64,000 bases of DNA from Aerococcus sp. (GTDB lineage Bacteria; Bacillota; Bacilli; Lactobacillales; Aerococcaceae): contig JAUMZE010000004.1 in assembly GCA_030528285.1 (NCBI GenBank), forward strand, positions 161,806 to 225,805, written 5' to 3'. Below are positions 56,447-64,000 of this stretch, in pieces. The notes under the pieces were generated by a model. The model ran no database searches, had not been told where the DNA came from, and saw only the letters and a program-made list of their open reading frames with translations. A program made the position numbers and the translations under genes. Each line of letters opens with the position of its first letter. Within the stretch, counting starts at the first letter, position 1.

Positions 56447-59029
56447 ATGATTACTTCTGAAGGAATAAAACGGCGCTTGTGGAATGGTGCGGACAATCTG
56501 CGCGGGACGATGGATGCGAGTCGCTACAAGGATTACATGTTGGGGCTGATGTTCTACAAGTTCCTGAGTGATAAGACGCTCCAAACGTTCAAGGAAACGG
56601 CGGATCTCCCGGACGATGCGAATGTGTTGGCAGAGTATCGCCAGGCGCACGAGGAATATGGTGCGGAATTGGACCAGATGATTCAACAGGTGCTCGGTTA
56701 TCATGTGGCGCCGGAATATCTCTACCAGACCTGGGAGGAAGATATTGAGAACGGGGATTTCGAGCTGTCAGAGGTTATGGACAGCCTGAATGCGTTCGAA
56801 CGCTCCATCACAACCACCGCTGACTCCGATGATTTCAAAGGGCTGTTCTCGAGTTCCGTTATCGATATGACCGACCCGTCTCTGGGGAGCGACCTCAATA
56901 AGCGCAGCAAGAACATCCGCGATCTGATCGGGCTATTCGCGGACCTGAACATGGTGGACCTCCAAAACGGCGATATTCTGGGGGATGCGTATGAATATCT
57001 GATTGGGCAATTTGCGTCCGATGCTGGGAAGAAGGCCGGCGAATTCTATACGCCCGCACAGGTGAGCGAGGTCATCGCACAGATCATTGCCCGCACGACG
57101 GACATTAAATCCATCTATGACCCGACAGTTGGCTCCGGCTCTCTCCTCCTCACAGTTGGGAAGCATCTCACCCCAGACGCCCGGAAGAACCTCCATTACT
57201 ACGGACAGGAATATATCACTGCAACGTTCAACCTGGCGCGGATGAACCTGTTGCTGCATGGGGTGCGTCCGGAGAACATGACCATCCGTAACGGCAACAC
57301 GCTCGCCGCTGACTGGCCAGAAGATCCCTCTCGTCCAGGTGAAGGGGTTCAGTTCGATGCGGTGGTAATGAATCCCCCTTATTCTGATAAGAGCTGGAAC
57401 AAACATGAGGATAAACCGCTCAAAGTCAGCGATCCGCGCTTCTCTGAGTTCGGCGTGCTCCCACCTGAATCAAAAGGGGATTTCGCGTACCTCATGCATG
57501 GATTGTACCATCTGAACCAACAGGGGACGATGGGGATTGTGCTCCCTCATGGGGTATTGTTCCGCGGTGATTCTGAGGGTGAGATCCGCAAACGCCTGAT
57601 TGAGAAGAACAACATTGACGCGATTATCGGGCTGCCAAGTAATCTGTTCACCAATACCGGTATTCCGGTGGCGATTCTCATTCTCAAGAAGAATCGTGAG
57701 TTGACGGATCCGGTGCTCGTGATTGACGCGTCGAATGATTTCGTGAAGGTCGGGAAAAACAACGGCCTGCGTGAACGCGATACCGCTAAAATCGTGGACA
57801 CCTACGTCAACAAGTTGGAAATTACTGGTTACAGCCACCTCGCCACGCGCCAGGAAATCATTGAAAACGACTATAACCTGAATATCCCGCGTTACGTCTC
57901 CGCCAATGACGAGGAGATCCCAGAAGACGTCGATGCGCATCTTAAGGGAGGTATTCCAGAAAGCAATCTTGACCGCCTCACCGCTCTCAATCGTGTGGCT
58001 GGGGACATGCTGCATAACGCTATGGAAACCATCCGTCCAGGCTACGTGAAACCGACTGTCACCGTGGACGCGCTCAAGGAAAATATCCTGCAGTCACCAT
58101 CCGTCAAACAAGAAATGGCGCAGGTAAAGCAGCTTGCAGCAGATTATGTGTCGCGTTACTACCCACAACTCCAGCAGGTGGATTCCGCCGTTGATCTATC
58201 GAAATTACATGCAGAAATGTTGAGCGACATTCAGCAGTTGTTACAGCCGTTCGCGAACGTGGATGAGTATGCGGGGTTCCAGATTGTGGCGGATCTGTGG
58301 CGTGATACATTAGAGGCCGACGCAGAACTCATCGCGAATGTTGGATTCTATCCAGCTGGCCGCACGCGTAAACCAAACATGGTCACGAAAGGCTCCGGTT
58401 CGAACAAACGCACAGTTCAAGAAGGTTGGATGGGCGCACTCATTCCAACCTCCCTCATTGCAGACACCCTATACGCAGATGAGCAAATGGCCATCCAGGA
58501 ATTAACGAATCAAGTGGACACCATCGAGAGTGAACTCGGTGATCTTGTCGAATCCGCCAAAACCGAGGATACGCCGGAATACGACGCCCTCTATGACGTC
58601 GTGAAACGCAACAAAGACGATGAACCACAGGACAGTTTCGATAATAAGCAGGTTAATAACGCCCTGAAAGCAATCGATGAAGCAGACGAGGGTTATGAAT
58701 ATCTCCAGCGCGTGAGTCAATTGTTGTCAGACCGTACGAAACAGAACAAAACTATTAAGCAAAAACAAGCAGATCTCGATGAAGCCGTGACGGACCGCAT
58801 CGAACAGCTCACCGACGACGAAATTGATCAGCTCATGCATCAAAAATGGTTTGGTTCGTTCGAGGACAAGATGAGCCAGCTCGTCATTCAACCGCTCGAG
58901 AGTGACCTCGATACCCTGAAAACCCTCCACGATCGTTATGCAGATACCCTGGACGACATCGAGGCAGAAATCCAACAGGGGGAAGCGGAATTAGAGGCAC
59001 TTCTCCAGGAAATGGTCGTGAAAAAATGA
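56447..59029 (+). CDS. hsdM: Type I restriction-modification system methyltransferase subunit
   Basis: Makes N6-methyladenine at the site chosen by HsdS and forms part of the nuclease complex. The N-terminal helical HsdM domain (about 8-150) precedes the methyltransferase domain with DPTVGSGSLLL (about residue 224) and the catalytic VMNPPYSDKSW (about 308). Usual subunits are near 500 residues; this one has 860. The extra 350 residues are helical, charged and coiled-coil-like (for example LDEAVTDRIEQLTDDEIDQL). It overlaps hsdS by four bases. The ribosome site is weak (GAGAGCAGGA). Confidence 0.92.
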   Translation: MITSEGIKRRLWNGADNLRGTMDASRYKDYMLGLMFYKFLSDKTLQTFKETADLPDDANVLAEYRQAHEEYGAELDQMIQQVLGYHVAPEYLYQTWEEDIENGDFELSEVMDSLNAFERSITTTADSDDFKGLFSSSVIDMTDPSLGSDLNKRSKNIRDLIGLFADLNMVDLQNGDILGDAYEYLIGQFASDAGKKAGEFYTPAQVSEVIAQIIARTTDIKSIYDPTVGSGSLLLTVGKHLTPDARKNLHYYGQEYITATFNLARMNLLLHGVRPENMTIRNGNTLAADWPEDPSRPGEGVQFDAVVMNPPYSDKSWNKHEDKPLKVSDPRFSEFGVLPPESKGDFAYLMHGLYHLNQQGTMGIVLPHGVLFRGDSEGEIRKRLIEKNNIDAIIGLPSNLFTNTGIPVAILILKKNRELTDPVLVIDASNDFVKVGKNNGLRERDTAKIVDTYVNKLEITGYSHLATRQEIIENDYNLNIPRYVSANDEEIPEDVDAHLKGGIPESNLDRLTALNRVAGDMLHNAMETIRPGYVKPTVTVDALKENILQSPSVKQEMAQVKQLAADYVSRYYPQLQQVDSAVDLSKLHAEMLSDIQQLLQPFANVDEYAGFQIVADLWRDTLEADAELIANVGFYPAGRTRKPNMVTKGSGSNKRTVQEGWMGALIPTSLIADTLYADEQMAIQELTNQVDTIESELGDLVESAKTEDTPEYDALYDVVKRNKDDEPQDSFDNKQVNNALKAIDEADEGYEYLQRVSQLLSDRTKQNKTIKQKQADLDEAVTDRIEQLTDDEIDQLMHQKWFGSFEDKMSQLVIQPLESDLDTLKTLHDRYADTLDDIEAEIQQGEAELEALLQEMVVKK

Positions 59030-60228
59030 GCAAGCAAGAAATAAAGCACGTTCCATCTCGTCGCTTCAAAGACTTCGAAAACGCTCCTGCTTGGGAACAG
59101 CATAGACTAACAGAAGTAGCAGATCGATATGATAATTTACGCGTTCCTGTTTCTTCCAATCTTAGAGTTCCAGGAAAAACACCGTACTATGGGGCAAATG
59201 GGATTCAAGATTATGTTGAAGGCTATACTCATGAAGGAGAATTTGTCCTTGTTGCCGAAGATGGAGCCAATGATTTACGAGAATATCCTGTGAGATGTGT
59301 TCAAGGAAAAATATGGGTCAACAACCATGCTCATGTACTTCAAGGTAAAGAAGATATAGCAGATAACAAATTTCTAGCTTTAGCTATTAAAAAGGCAGAT
59401 ATAGCCTCGCTTTTAGTAGGGGGAGGACGTGCAAAGCTAAACGCAGAAATCCTTATGAATATTGAACTGAGACTCCCGACATACGAAGAACAAAAGAGAA
59501 TCGGCCAATATTTTGAAAGGATAAATTCTCTACTCGTCCTTCATCAGCGTAAGCTCGAAAAGCTAAAAAGGCTAAAAACAGCTTATTTATCTGAAATGTT
59601 CCCTGCTGAGGGAGAGCGTGAGCCAAAACGCCGATTTAAGGGGTTCACTGACGCTTGGGAACAGCATAGACTAGGTGCCCTAGGAGAAACGTTTACTGGA
59701 TTATCTGGAAAAAGTAAAAAAGACTTTGGGCATGGAGAAGCTCAGTTCGTTACTTACATGAACGTGTATACTAATCCTATTTCTGATTTATGTATGACCG
59801 AACAAGTTGAGATAGATGATCGCCAAAATGAGGTTAAATATGGGGATGTCTTTTTCACTACCTCATCAGAAACGCCGGATGAAGTAGGAATGTCTTCAGT
59901 ATGGCTGGGTAAAATGGAAAATACTTACTTAAATAGTTTTTGTTTTGGGTACAGACCAACTGAAGAGATCGATGTATATTATATGGCCTATATGCTTCGT
60001 TCAGATACCATTCGTAAAAAGTTAATTTTGTTAGCTCAAGGAATTTCTAGGTATAATATATCTAAGAATCGAGTAATGGATATCGAAGTATTTGTGCCAG
60101 CTTTAGAGGAGCAAAAAAGGGTAGGCCTTTTCTTCAAAAATTTGGATTCCCTTATTGCACTTCATCAGCGTAAACTCGAAAAGCTGAAACGGTTGAAGAC
60201 AGCGTACTTGAATGAGTTATTCGTTTAG
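59026..60228 (+). CDS. hsdS: Type I restriction-modification specificity subunit
   Basis: The 400-residue DNA recognition subunit has two target recognition domains. TRD1 begins at AWEQHRLTEVADRYD (about residue 22) and TRD2 at AWEQHRLGALGETFT (about 210). Each ends in the same helical spacer, LHQRKLEKLKRLKTAYL. The two entries share at least 21 identical bases, which allows recombination between halves. TRD coding is more AT-rich than hsdM and hsdR, typical of exchanged cassettes. A third entry copy lies at 63946. Confidence 0.92.
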   Translation: MSKQEIKHVPSRRFKDFENAPAWEQHRLTEVADRYDNLRVPVSSNLRVPGKTPYYGANGIQDYVEGYTHEGEFVLVAEDGANDLREYPVRCVQGKIWVNNHAHVLQGKEDIADNKFLALAIKKADIASLLVGGGRAKLNAEILMNIELRLPTYEEQKRIGQYFERINSLLVLHQRKLEKLKRLKTAYLSEMFPAEGEREPKRRFKGFTDAWEQHRLGALGETFTGLSGKSKKDFGHGEAQFVTYMNVYTNPISDLCMTEQVEIDDRQNEVKYGDVFFTTSSETPDEVGMSSVWLGKMENTYLNSFCFGYRPTEEIDVYYMAYMLRSDTIRKKLILLAQGISRYNISKNRVMDIEVFVPALEEQKRVGLFFKNLDSLIALHQRKLEKLKRLKTAYLNELFV

Positions 60229-60291
60229 TCAGAGCGTGAGTAAAAGCATGATTTTGTTACAAATATCACAATCAGAGAGGAGATGACAAGC

Positions 60292-63200
60292 TTGGGTCAA
60301 GTAGAAAAAGATGCAAGTGAACGCGAATTCCAAGAGAAGTTTACCCGCGAATTGGAGAAGTATCGCTGGGAGGCGCCGGATGCGTTGAACGGAAACATAC
60401 ATCAGGTGACGGTGCAGACGTTGATTGATAATTGGCGCCATGAACTGAACCGGTTGAATGCGGATCAGCTGGAGGGAGTCGCGCTAACGGATAGTGAATT
60501 TGACCAGGTGCTCAAGAAGGTGAGTCAGCTCCAGAACAGCTATGACGCCGCGAAACTGCTTGCCATTGAAGAGGGCAAGGGGAAGATTGACGGGATTTTC
60601 CGGGACAGTAATCCATTGGTGAGTCGTCAACAGATTACCCTCACCATTTTCAAGAAAGCGCAGGTCGGCGGGGGCGACTCGAGCTATCAGATTGCCCGAG
60701 AAGTTCAAACGCCGCATAATAATCGCTTCGATATGGTGCTCCTCATTAATGGGTTGCCGCTCATTAATATCGAGCAGAAACGGACGGACAAGAATCTAGA
60801 CGAGGCTTTTGGGCAGTTCAAGCGTTATTATCGCGACGGGGAGTACCAGAATAACTTCATGGCATTCTCCCAGATGATGGTGGTGACGTCTGAGATTGAA
60901 ACGCGCTACTTTGCAACGCCGAAATCGCTGAATGATTTCAATCCGAGTTTTGTGTTCCACTGGGCGGACCAAAAGAACAACATCATCAATCACTGGCAGA
61001 AAATCATTAAGCATTTCCTAATGATTCCTATGGCGCATCAGATGGTGGGGGATTACCTCGTGATTGATGAGGCAAACGACCGCGATAACCGGCGTCATAT
61101 GTTGATGCGCCCGTACCAGGTCTATGCGCTCCAGGCGATCGAGGGGGCGGCACTCGGACGAGACAATCTCGGTGTGCCGCATGGAGGCTATATCTGGCAT
61201 ACGACCGGTTCTGGGAAAACCATCACCAGTTTCAAGACGGCCCTCGTATTGTCGACGCGCCTGAGTTTCGACAAGGTAGTATTCATGGTGGACCGAACGG
61301 AATTGGACCAGCGCACCGCCGATAATTTCAAGGCCTACGCTGCCTATGAACCGGTGGAGGTGGATAATACCCCGAACACCCACCATCTCGCCGACAAAAT
61401 GAAGAAGAAACAGTCGGGCATTGTGGTGACGACGATCTTCAAGATGAGTTCACTCGTGAAGAGACTGATTGAGAATGATGATACGTCGCTCGCTGAGAAG
61501 AAGATCGTTTTCATTATCGATGAAGCGCAGCGGACTACCATGGGCGATATGTTAGGTATGATTAAACGCTATTTCAAGAAAAATGGTCTGTTCTACGGAT
61601 TCACCGGGACACCATTGTTCGAGGAAAACCACGTCCACGGAAAAATCACAACCGTTCGTGGCAAGAGCCATCTGATCGATACGACGGAGAAATTGTTTGG
61701 GCCGGAACTGCACCGCTATACGATTGATGAGGCGATTCGGGATGGCAACGTGCTCGGATTCAATATCGATTATATCAACACCGGAGAATTTCGAAATCAC
61801 GAGGATCTCAGGGACCGCCTGATTGAGAAGACGCTGCAGGAACAACCTCACCTGCAAGTACAGAAAGTCGAACGGGCGGTCCGGCGGTTATCGGACGCGG
61901 AGGTGGAGAGTACCGCCGTTGACATGGGCATCCTGAAGTATCAGGACAAAACTCACATTCCGCGCGTCGTGACGAACATCCTGGATCACTGGGAATTCCA
62001 GTCGCAGCACCGCGAATTCAATGCGATCCTGACAGTGGCGAGAAAGGACCGCGCGATTGCGTACTTCGATGAGTTCCAAAAACAACTAGCAGAAAGAAAT
62101 CAACACCTCAACGTGGCGGTGACCTTTAGCTTCGGGAACGAGAACGATCCGAACAATGTCGCCAATCCTGAACTGGTTGAGCGTATGTTCAAGAGTTATG
62201 CCTCCTTTACCGGGATCACATTTTCCTTTGAGGATAAGAAACGCGGCGGGGATGCGTATTTCGAGGATCTGGTGGACCGTGCGACCCGTGGCGGGAGTGG
62301 ACTCAACCCGAAGAATATCGATCTCGTCATCGTGGCAGACCAATTACTGACGGGGTACGACTCCAAACGGCTAAATACGCTCTATGTGGACCGCTCGCTC
62401 GAACTGCAGGGGCTGATCCAGGCATATTCCCGCACAAACCGCGTCTTCAACAAGAACAAGAAGGAATTCGGGATGATCGTGAATTTCCAATATCCAGCCC
62501 TCACTAAGCAGAAAGTCAACAAGGCCCTCGAACTCTACGGTAGCGGCGGTAAGTCCAGCCTCGCGATTGTGCCATGCTATGAGGAGTCCGTGGACAAATT
62601 TGCGTATCTCGTCGATGAGTTGCGCCCCACTTTGCCGGATCCGACGAAATGGGCGGCCCTCATTGACCGCGAAGAGAGCAAGAAAGAATTCAAGGAGGCG
62701 TTCAAGGATGCTTCAAAACAGATGAGTCGCGTGCAGCAGTACTATGAGTATGAGTGGTCGGACGAGGCATTCAAGATCACGGAGCATGAGTGGCTGCAGT
62801 ACATTGGGGCGTATCGAAACCTATTCCCACTAGAGCATGAGGATGAAGACGATGAAATTCGCGAACTGACGGGGCGGATCAAACTTGCGGATACCCAGCA
62901 AGTCACCGCGAGTTACATCCTGAAATTGATCGACCAACATACTGGTGTCGAGGAGAAAACGAACGAGGAGGGGCTCACGGAGGCCGTCCTCCAACAGATC
63001 CGAAACAATATCCAGGAGCTGAGTGAACGTGGGGAAGACCAGAAAGCCCAACTGATCCAGCGCTTCTTGGACGAGGAGATCCTGACTGAACATGTGGATG
63101 GAAAATCGGATATCAGCGAAGCCTTCAATGACTGGAAACGTGGCCAGTTACATGAGGCGGTAGCGGCATTTGCGACACAGTGGGGGATTAAGGCATCATT

Positions 63201-63390
63201 ACTCAAGAAGTCCGTGGATCACTACGACTTCAGAGCACCAGATGCGATTCCTTATATTGAGGATATTAATAAGGAGATTTCGTATGCCAAAGCCGAAGAT
63301 AAGAGCTACGGGAGTCCCCTTAAACATAAAATCGAACTGATGAAGAAACTGCCGCAATGGATGCAGTCGGTAGTGAAACAATATCAGTAA
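60292..63390 (+). CDS. hsdR: Type I restriction-modification endonuclease/translocase subunit
   Basis: The motor and nuclease subunit, about 1032 residues. An N-terminal PD-(D/E)xK nuclease has FDMVLLINGLPLINIEQKR (about 145-163). The superfamily 2 helicase follows, with Walker A HTTGSGKT (about 303) and IIDEAQRTT (about 410), and the late SLELQGLIQAYSRTNR is present. A helical C-terminus binds HsdM/S. An ATG at 60283 directly abuts GAGGAG and is badly spaced, so the TTG at 60292 is the likelier start. The operon order M-S-R is complete. Confidence 0.92.
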   Translation: MGQVEKDASEREFQEKFTRELEKYRWEAPDALNGNIHQVTVQTLIDNWRHELNRLNADQLEGVALTDSEFDQVLKKVSQLQNSYDAAKLLAIEEGKGKIDGIFRDSNPLVSRQQITLTIFKKAQVGGGDSSYQIAREVQTPHNNRFDMVLLINGLPLINIEQKRTDKNLDEAFGQFKRYYRDGEYQNNFMAFSQMMVVTSEIETRYFATPKSLNDFNPSFVFHWADQKNNIINHWQKIIKHFLMIPMAHQMVGDYLVIDEANDRDNRRHMLMRPYQVYALQAIEGAALGRDNLGVPHGGYIWHTTGSGKTITSFKTALVLSTRLSFDKVVFMVDRTELDQRTADNFKAYAAYEPVEVDNTPNTHHLADKMKKKQSGIVVTTIFKMSSLVKRLIENDDTSLAEKKIVFIIDEAQRTTMGDMLGMIKRYFKKNGLFYGFTGTPLFEENHVHGKITTVRGKSHLIDTTEKLFGPELHRYTIDEAIRDGNVLGFNIDYINTGEFRNHEDLRDRLIEKTLQEQPHLQVQKVERAVRRLSDAEVESTAVDMGILKYQDKTHIPRVVTNILDHWEFQSQHREFNAILTVARKDRAIAYFDEFQKQLAERNQHLNVAVTFSFGNENDPNNVANPELVERMFKSYASFTGITFSFEDKKRGGDAYFEDLVDRATRGGSGLNPKNIDLVIVADQLLTGYDSKRLNTLYVDRSLELQGLIQAYSRTNRVFNKNKKEFGMIVNFQYPALTKQKVNKALELYGSGGKSSLAIVPCYEESVDKFAYLVDELRPTLPDPTKWAALIDREESKKEFKEAFKDASKQMSRVQQYYEYEWSDEAFKITEHEWLQYIGAYRNLFPLEHEDEDDEIRELTGRIKLADTQQVTASYILKLIDQHTGVEEKTNEEGLTEAVLQQIRNNIQELSERGEDQKAQLIQRFLDEEILTEHVDGKSDISEAFNDWKRGQLHEAVAAFATQWGIKASLLKKSVDHYDFRAPDAIPYIEDINKEISYAKAEDKSYGSPLKHKIELMKKLPQWMQSVVKQYQ

Positions 63391-63396
63391 CGCTAA

Positions 63397-63845
63397 CGGA
63401 ATGGACGCACGATCACCGAAAATATGAGGTCCTCTCGCTTTGGACCTAGCCGTTCGTGGCGGTGATGAATCAGGACAATCCGCTCGCTCAGCTAGAGAGC
63501 ATTGAAATGGGCGATCTAGCGGGACAGGAGTTGTTACTGCTGGATCCAAATGACGCGCCACCGGAACTGGACGAACTGCAGCACCAGCTGGAACAGCGCT
63601 ATCCTGCTGTCGTGACGCATCATGCCGATAATATGGCGTTGATCTACCTATGAATTCTCTCCAAGCTCGGAATGGCGATCATGCCGGCATTCAAATATCA
63701 ACCGCACGAGTCATTAGTGACACTCCCGTTTGAGTGGCATCCCAGCCTCACGTACGGGATTTCACTGATGAAAGGGGAGGAGCGACCATACATACGTGAT
63801 TTTGTGCAGATCACGCAGGAGCTATTTGAGAAGGCAAAGAAATAG
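63397..63845 (+). pseudogene. Remnant of a LysR-family effector-binding domain
   Basis: One frame, broken by TAG at 63447 and TGA at 63651, reads as the C-terminal half of a LysR regulator: KYEVLSLWT, PFVAVMNQDNPLAQL, HHADNMALIYL, then SKLGMAIMPAFKY and SLTYGISLMKGEE to a stop at 63843-63845. The helix-turn-helix half is absent, replaced by the end of hsdR. The R-M operon seems to have inserted into, or been recombined beside, an older regulator gene. Confidence 0.75.
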
Positions 63846-63945
63846 GAAATTTAACTATTTAAAGGTGATTTTTGTAAGGGAAAAGTTTGTGAAAATATAA
63901 TTGAAAGTGAATAAGTGGGAAGGGGCTAAGGATTAATAAGGATAT

Positions 63946-64000
63946 ACGCTTGGGAACAGCATAGACTAAAAGAAATATCCATTTATAAAAATGGAATAGG
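63946..64000 (+). pseudogene. Start-less hsdS target-recognition entry (silent cassette, cut by window end)
   Basis: The 23 bases 63946-63968 are identical to 59651-59673 at the start of hsdS TRD2. Translation gives AWEQHRLKEISIYKNG, a normal TRD opening with a new continuation. The frame has a stop at 63927-63929 and no ATG or GTG between that and the repeat. It looks like a silent specificity cassette that continues beyond the window. Confidence 0.6.

Overview
The window reads as a stretch of chromosome from a low-to-moderate GC Gram-positive bacterium of the order Lactobacillales. The evidence is the pcrA-ligA-camS-gatCAB gene order, the mannose-class PTS with a DUF956 gene, a class IIa bacteriocin immunity family member, a lactococcin-972 type bacteriocin locus, CcpA-type cre sites and strong AGGAGG ribosome binding sites. 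Family or species cannot be fixed from the sequence alone; an Aerococcaceae- or Carnobacteriaceae-like organism is a guess. No rRNA, tRNA or CRISPR array was seen.

Layout. 1-9000: VanZ-like membrane protein, RlmI-type rRNA methyltransferase, a MacB/FtsX-type ABC exporter, AzlCD branched-chain amino acid exporter, a membrane-anchored glucosaminidase and a GntR regulator. 9019-17943: a housekeeping block (pcrA, ligA, camS, gatC, gatA, gatB) for DNA repair/replication, a lipoprotein and Gln-tRNA/Asn-tRNA amidation. 18001-31323: mixed accessory DNA with an aldehyde dehydrogenase under an apparent cre-controlled promoter, an aldo-keto reductase, RlmCD-type methyltransferase, M20 peptidase, isochorismatase and ClbS/DfsB protein. 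Between these lie many broken genes: adhP, a bacteriocin immunity gene, an MFS transporter, an IS3-family element and a lipoprotein esterase. 31371-36104: a Vga-type ABC-F ribosome protection gene behind an attenuator-like leader, then argG and argH. 36164-37147: RelB and SDR remnants.

37551-50487 is a sugar module: nagB, a ROK fructokinase, manA, the mannose PTS (IIAB, IIC, IID, DUF956) on the minus strand, a Gfo/Idh oxidoreductase, and a LacI-family regulator divergent from malQ and glgP. Together these import hexoses, isomerise the phosphates into glycolysis and degrade maltodextrins. Promoters here and at the aldehyde dehydrogenase and bacteriocin genes carry cre-like boxes, pointing to global carbon catabolite control.

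50609-56151 is a bacteriocin/immunity island: three small immunity-like proteins, a 5'-truncated duplicate of an ABC ATPase, and a complete lactococcin-972 type operon (peptide, 733-residue membrane protein, ATPase). 56447-63390 is a type I restriction-modification operon (hsdM, hsdS, hsdR). It is followed by a dead LysR effector domain and, at the right edge, a start-less copy of the hsdS target-recognition entry sequence, suggesting a silent specificity cassette. The most promising items are the ABC-F leader, the bacteriocin/immunity island and the hsdS cassette.
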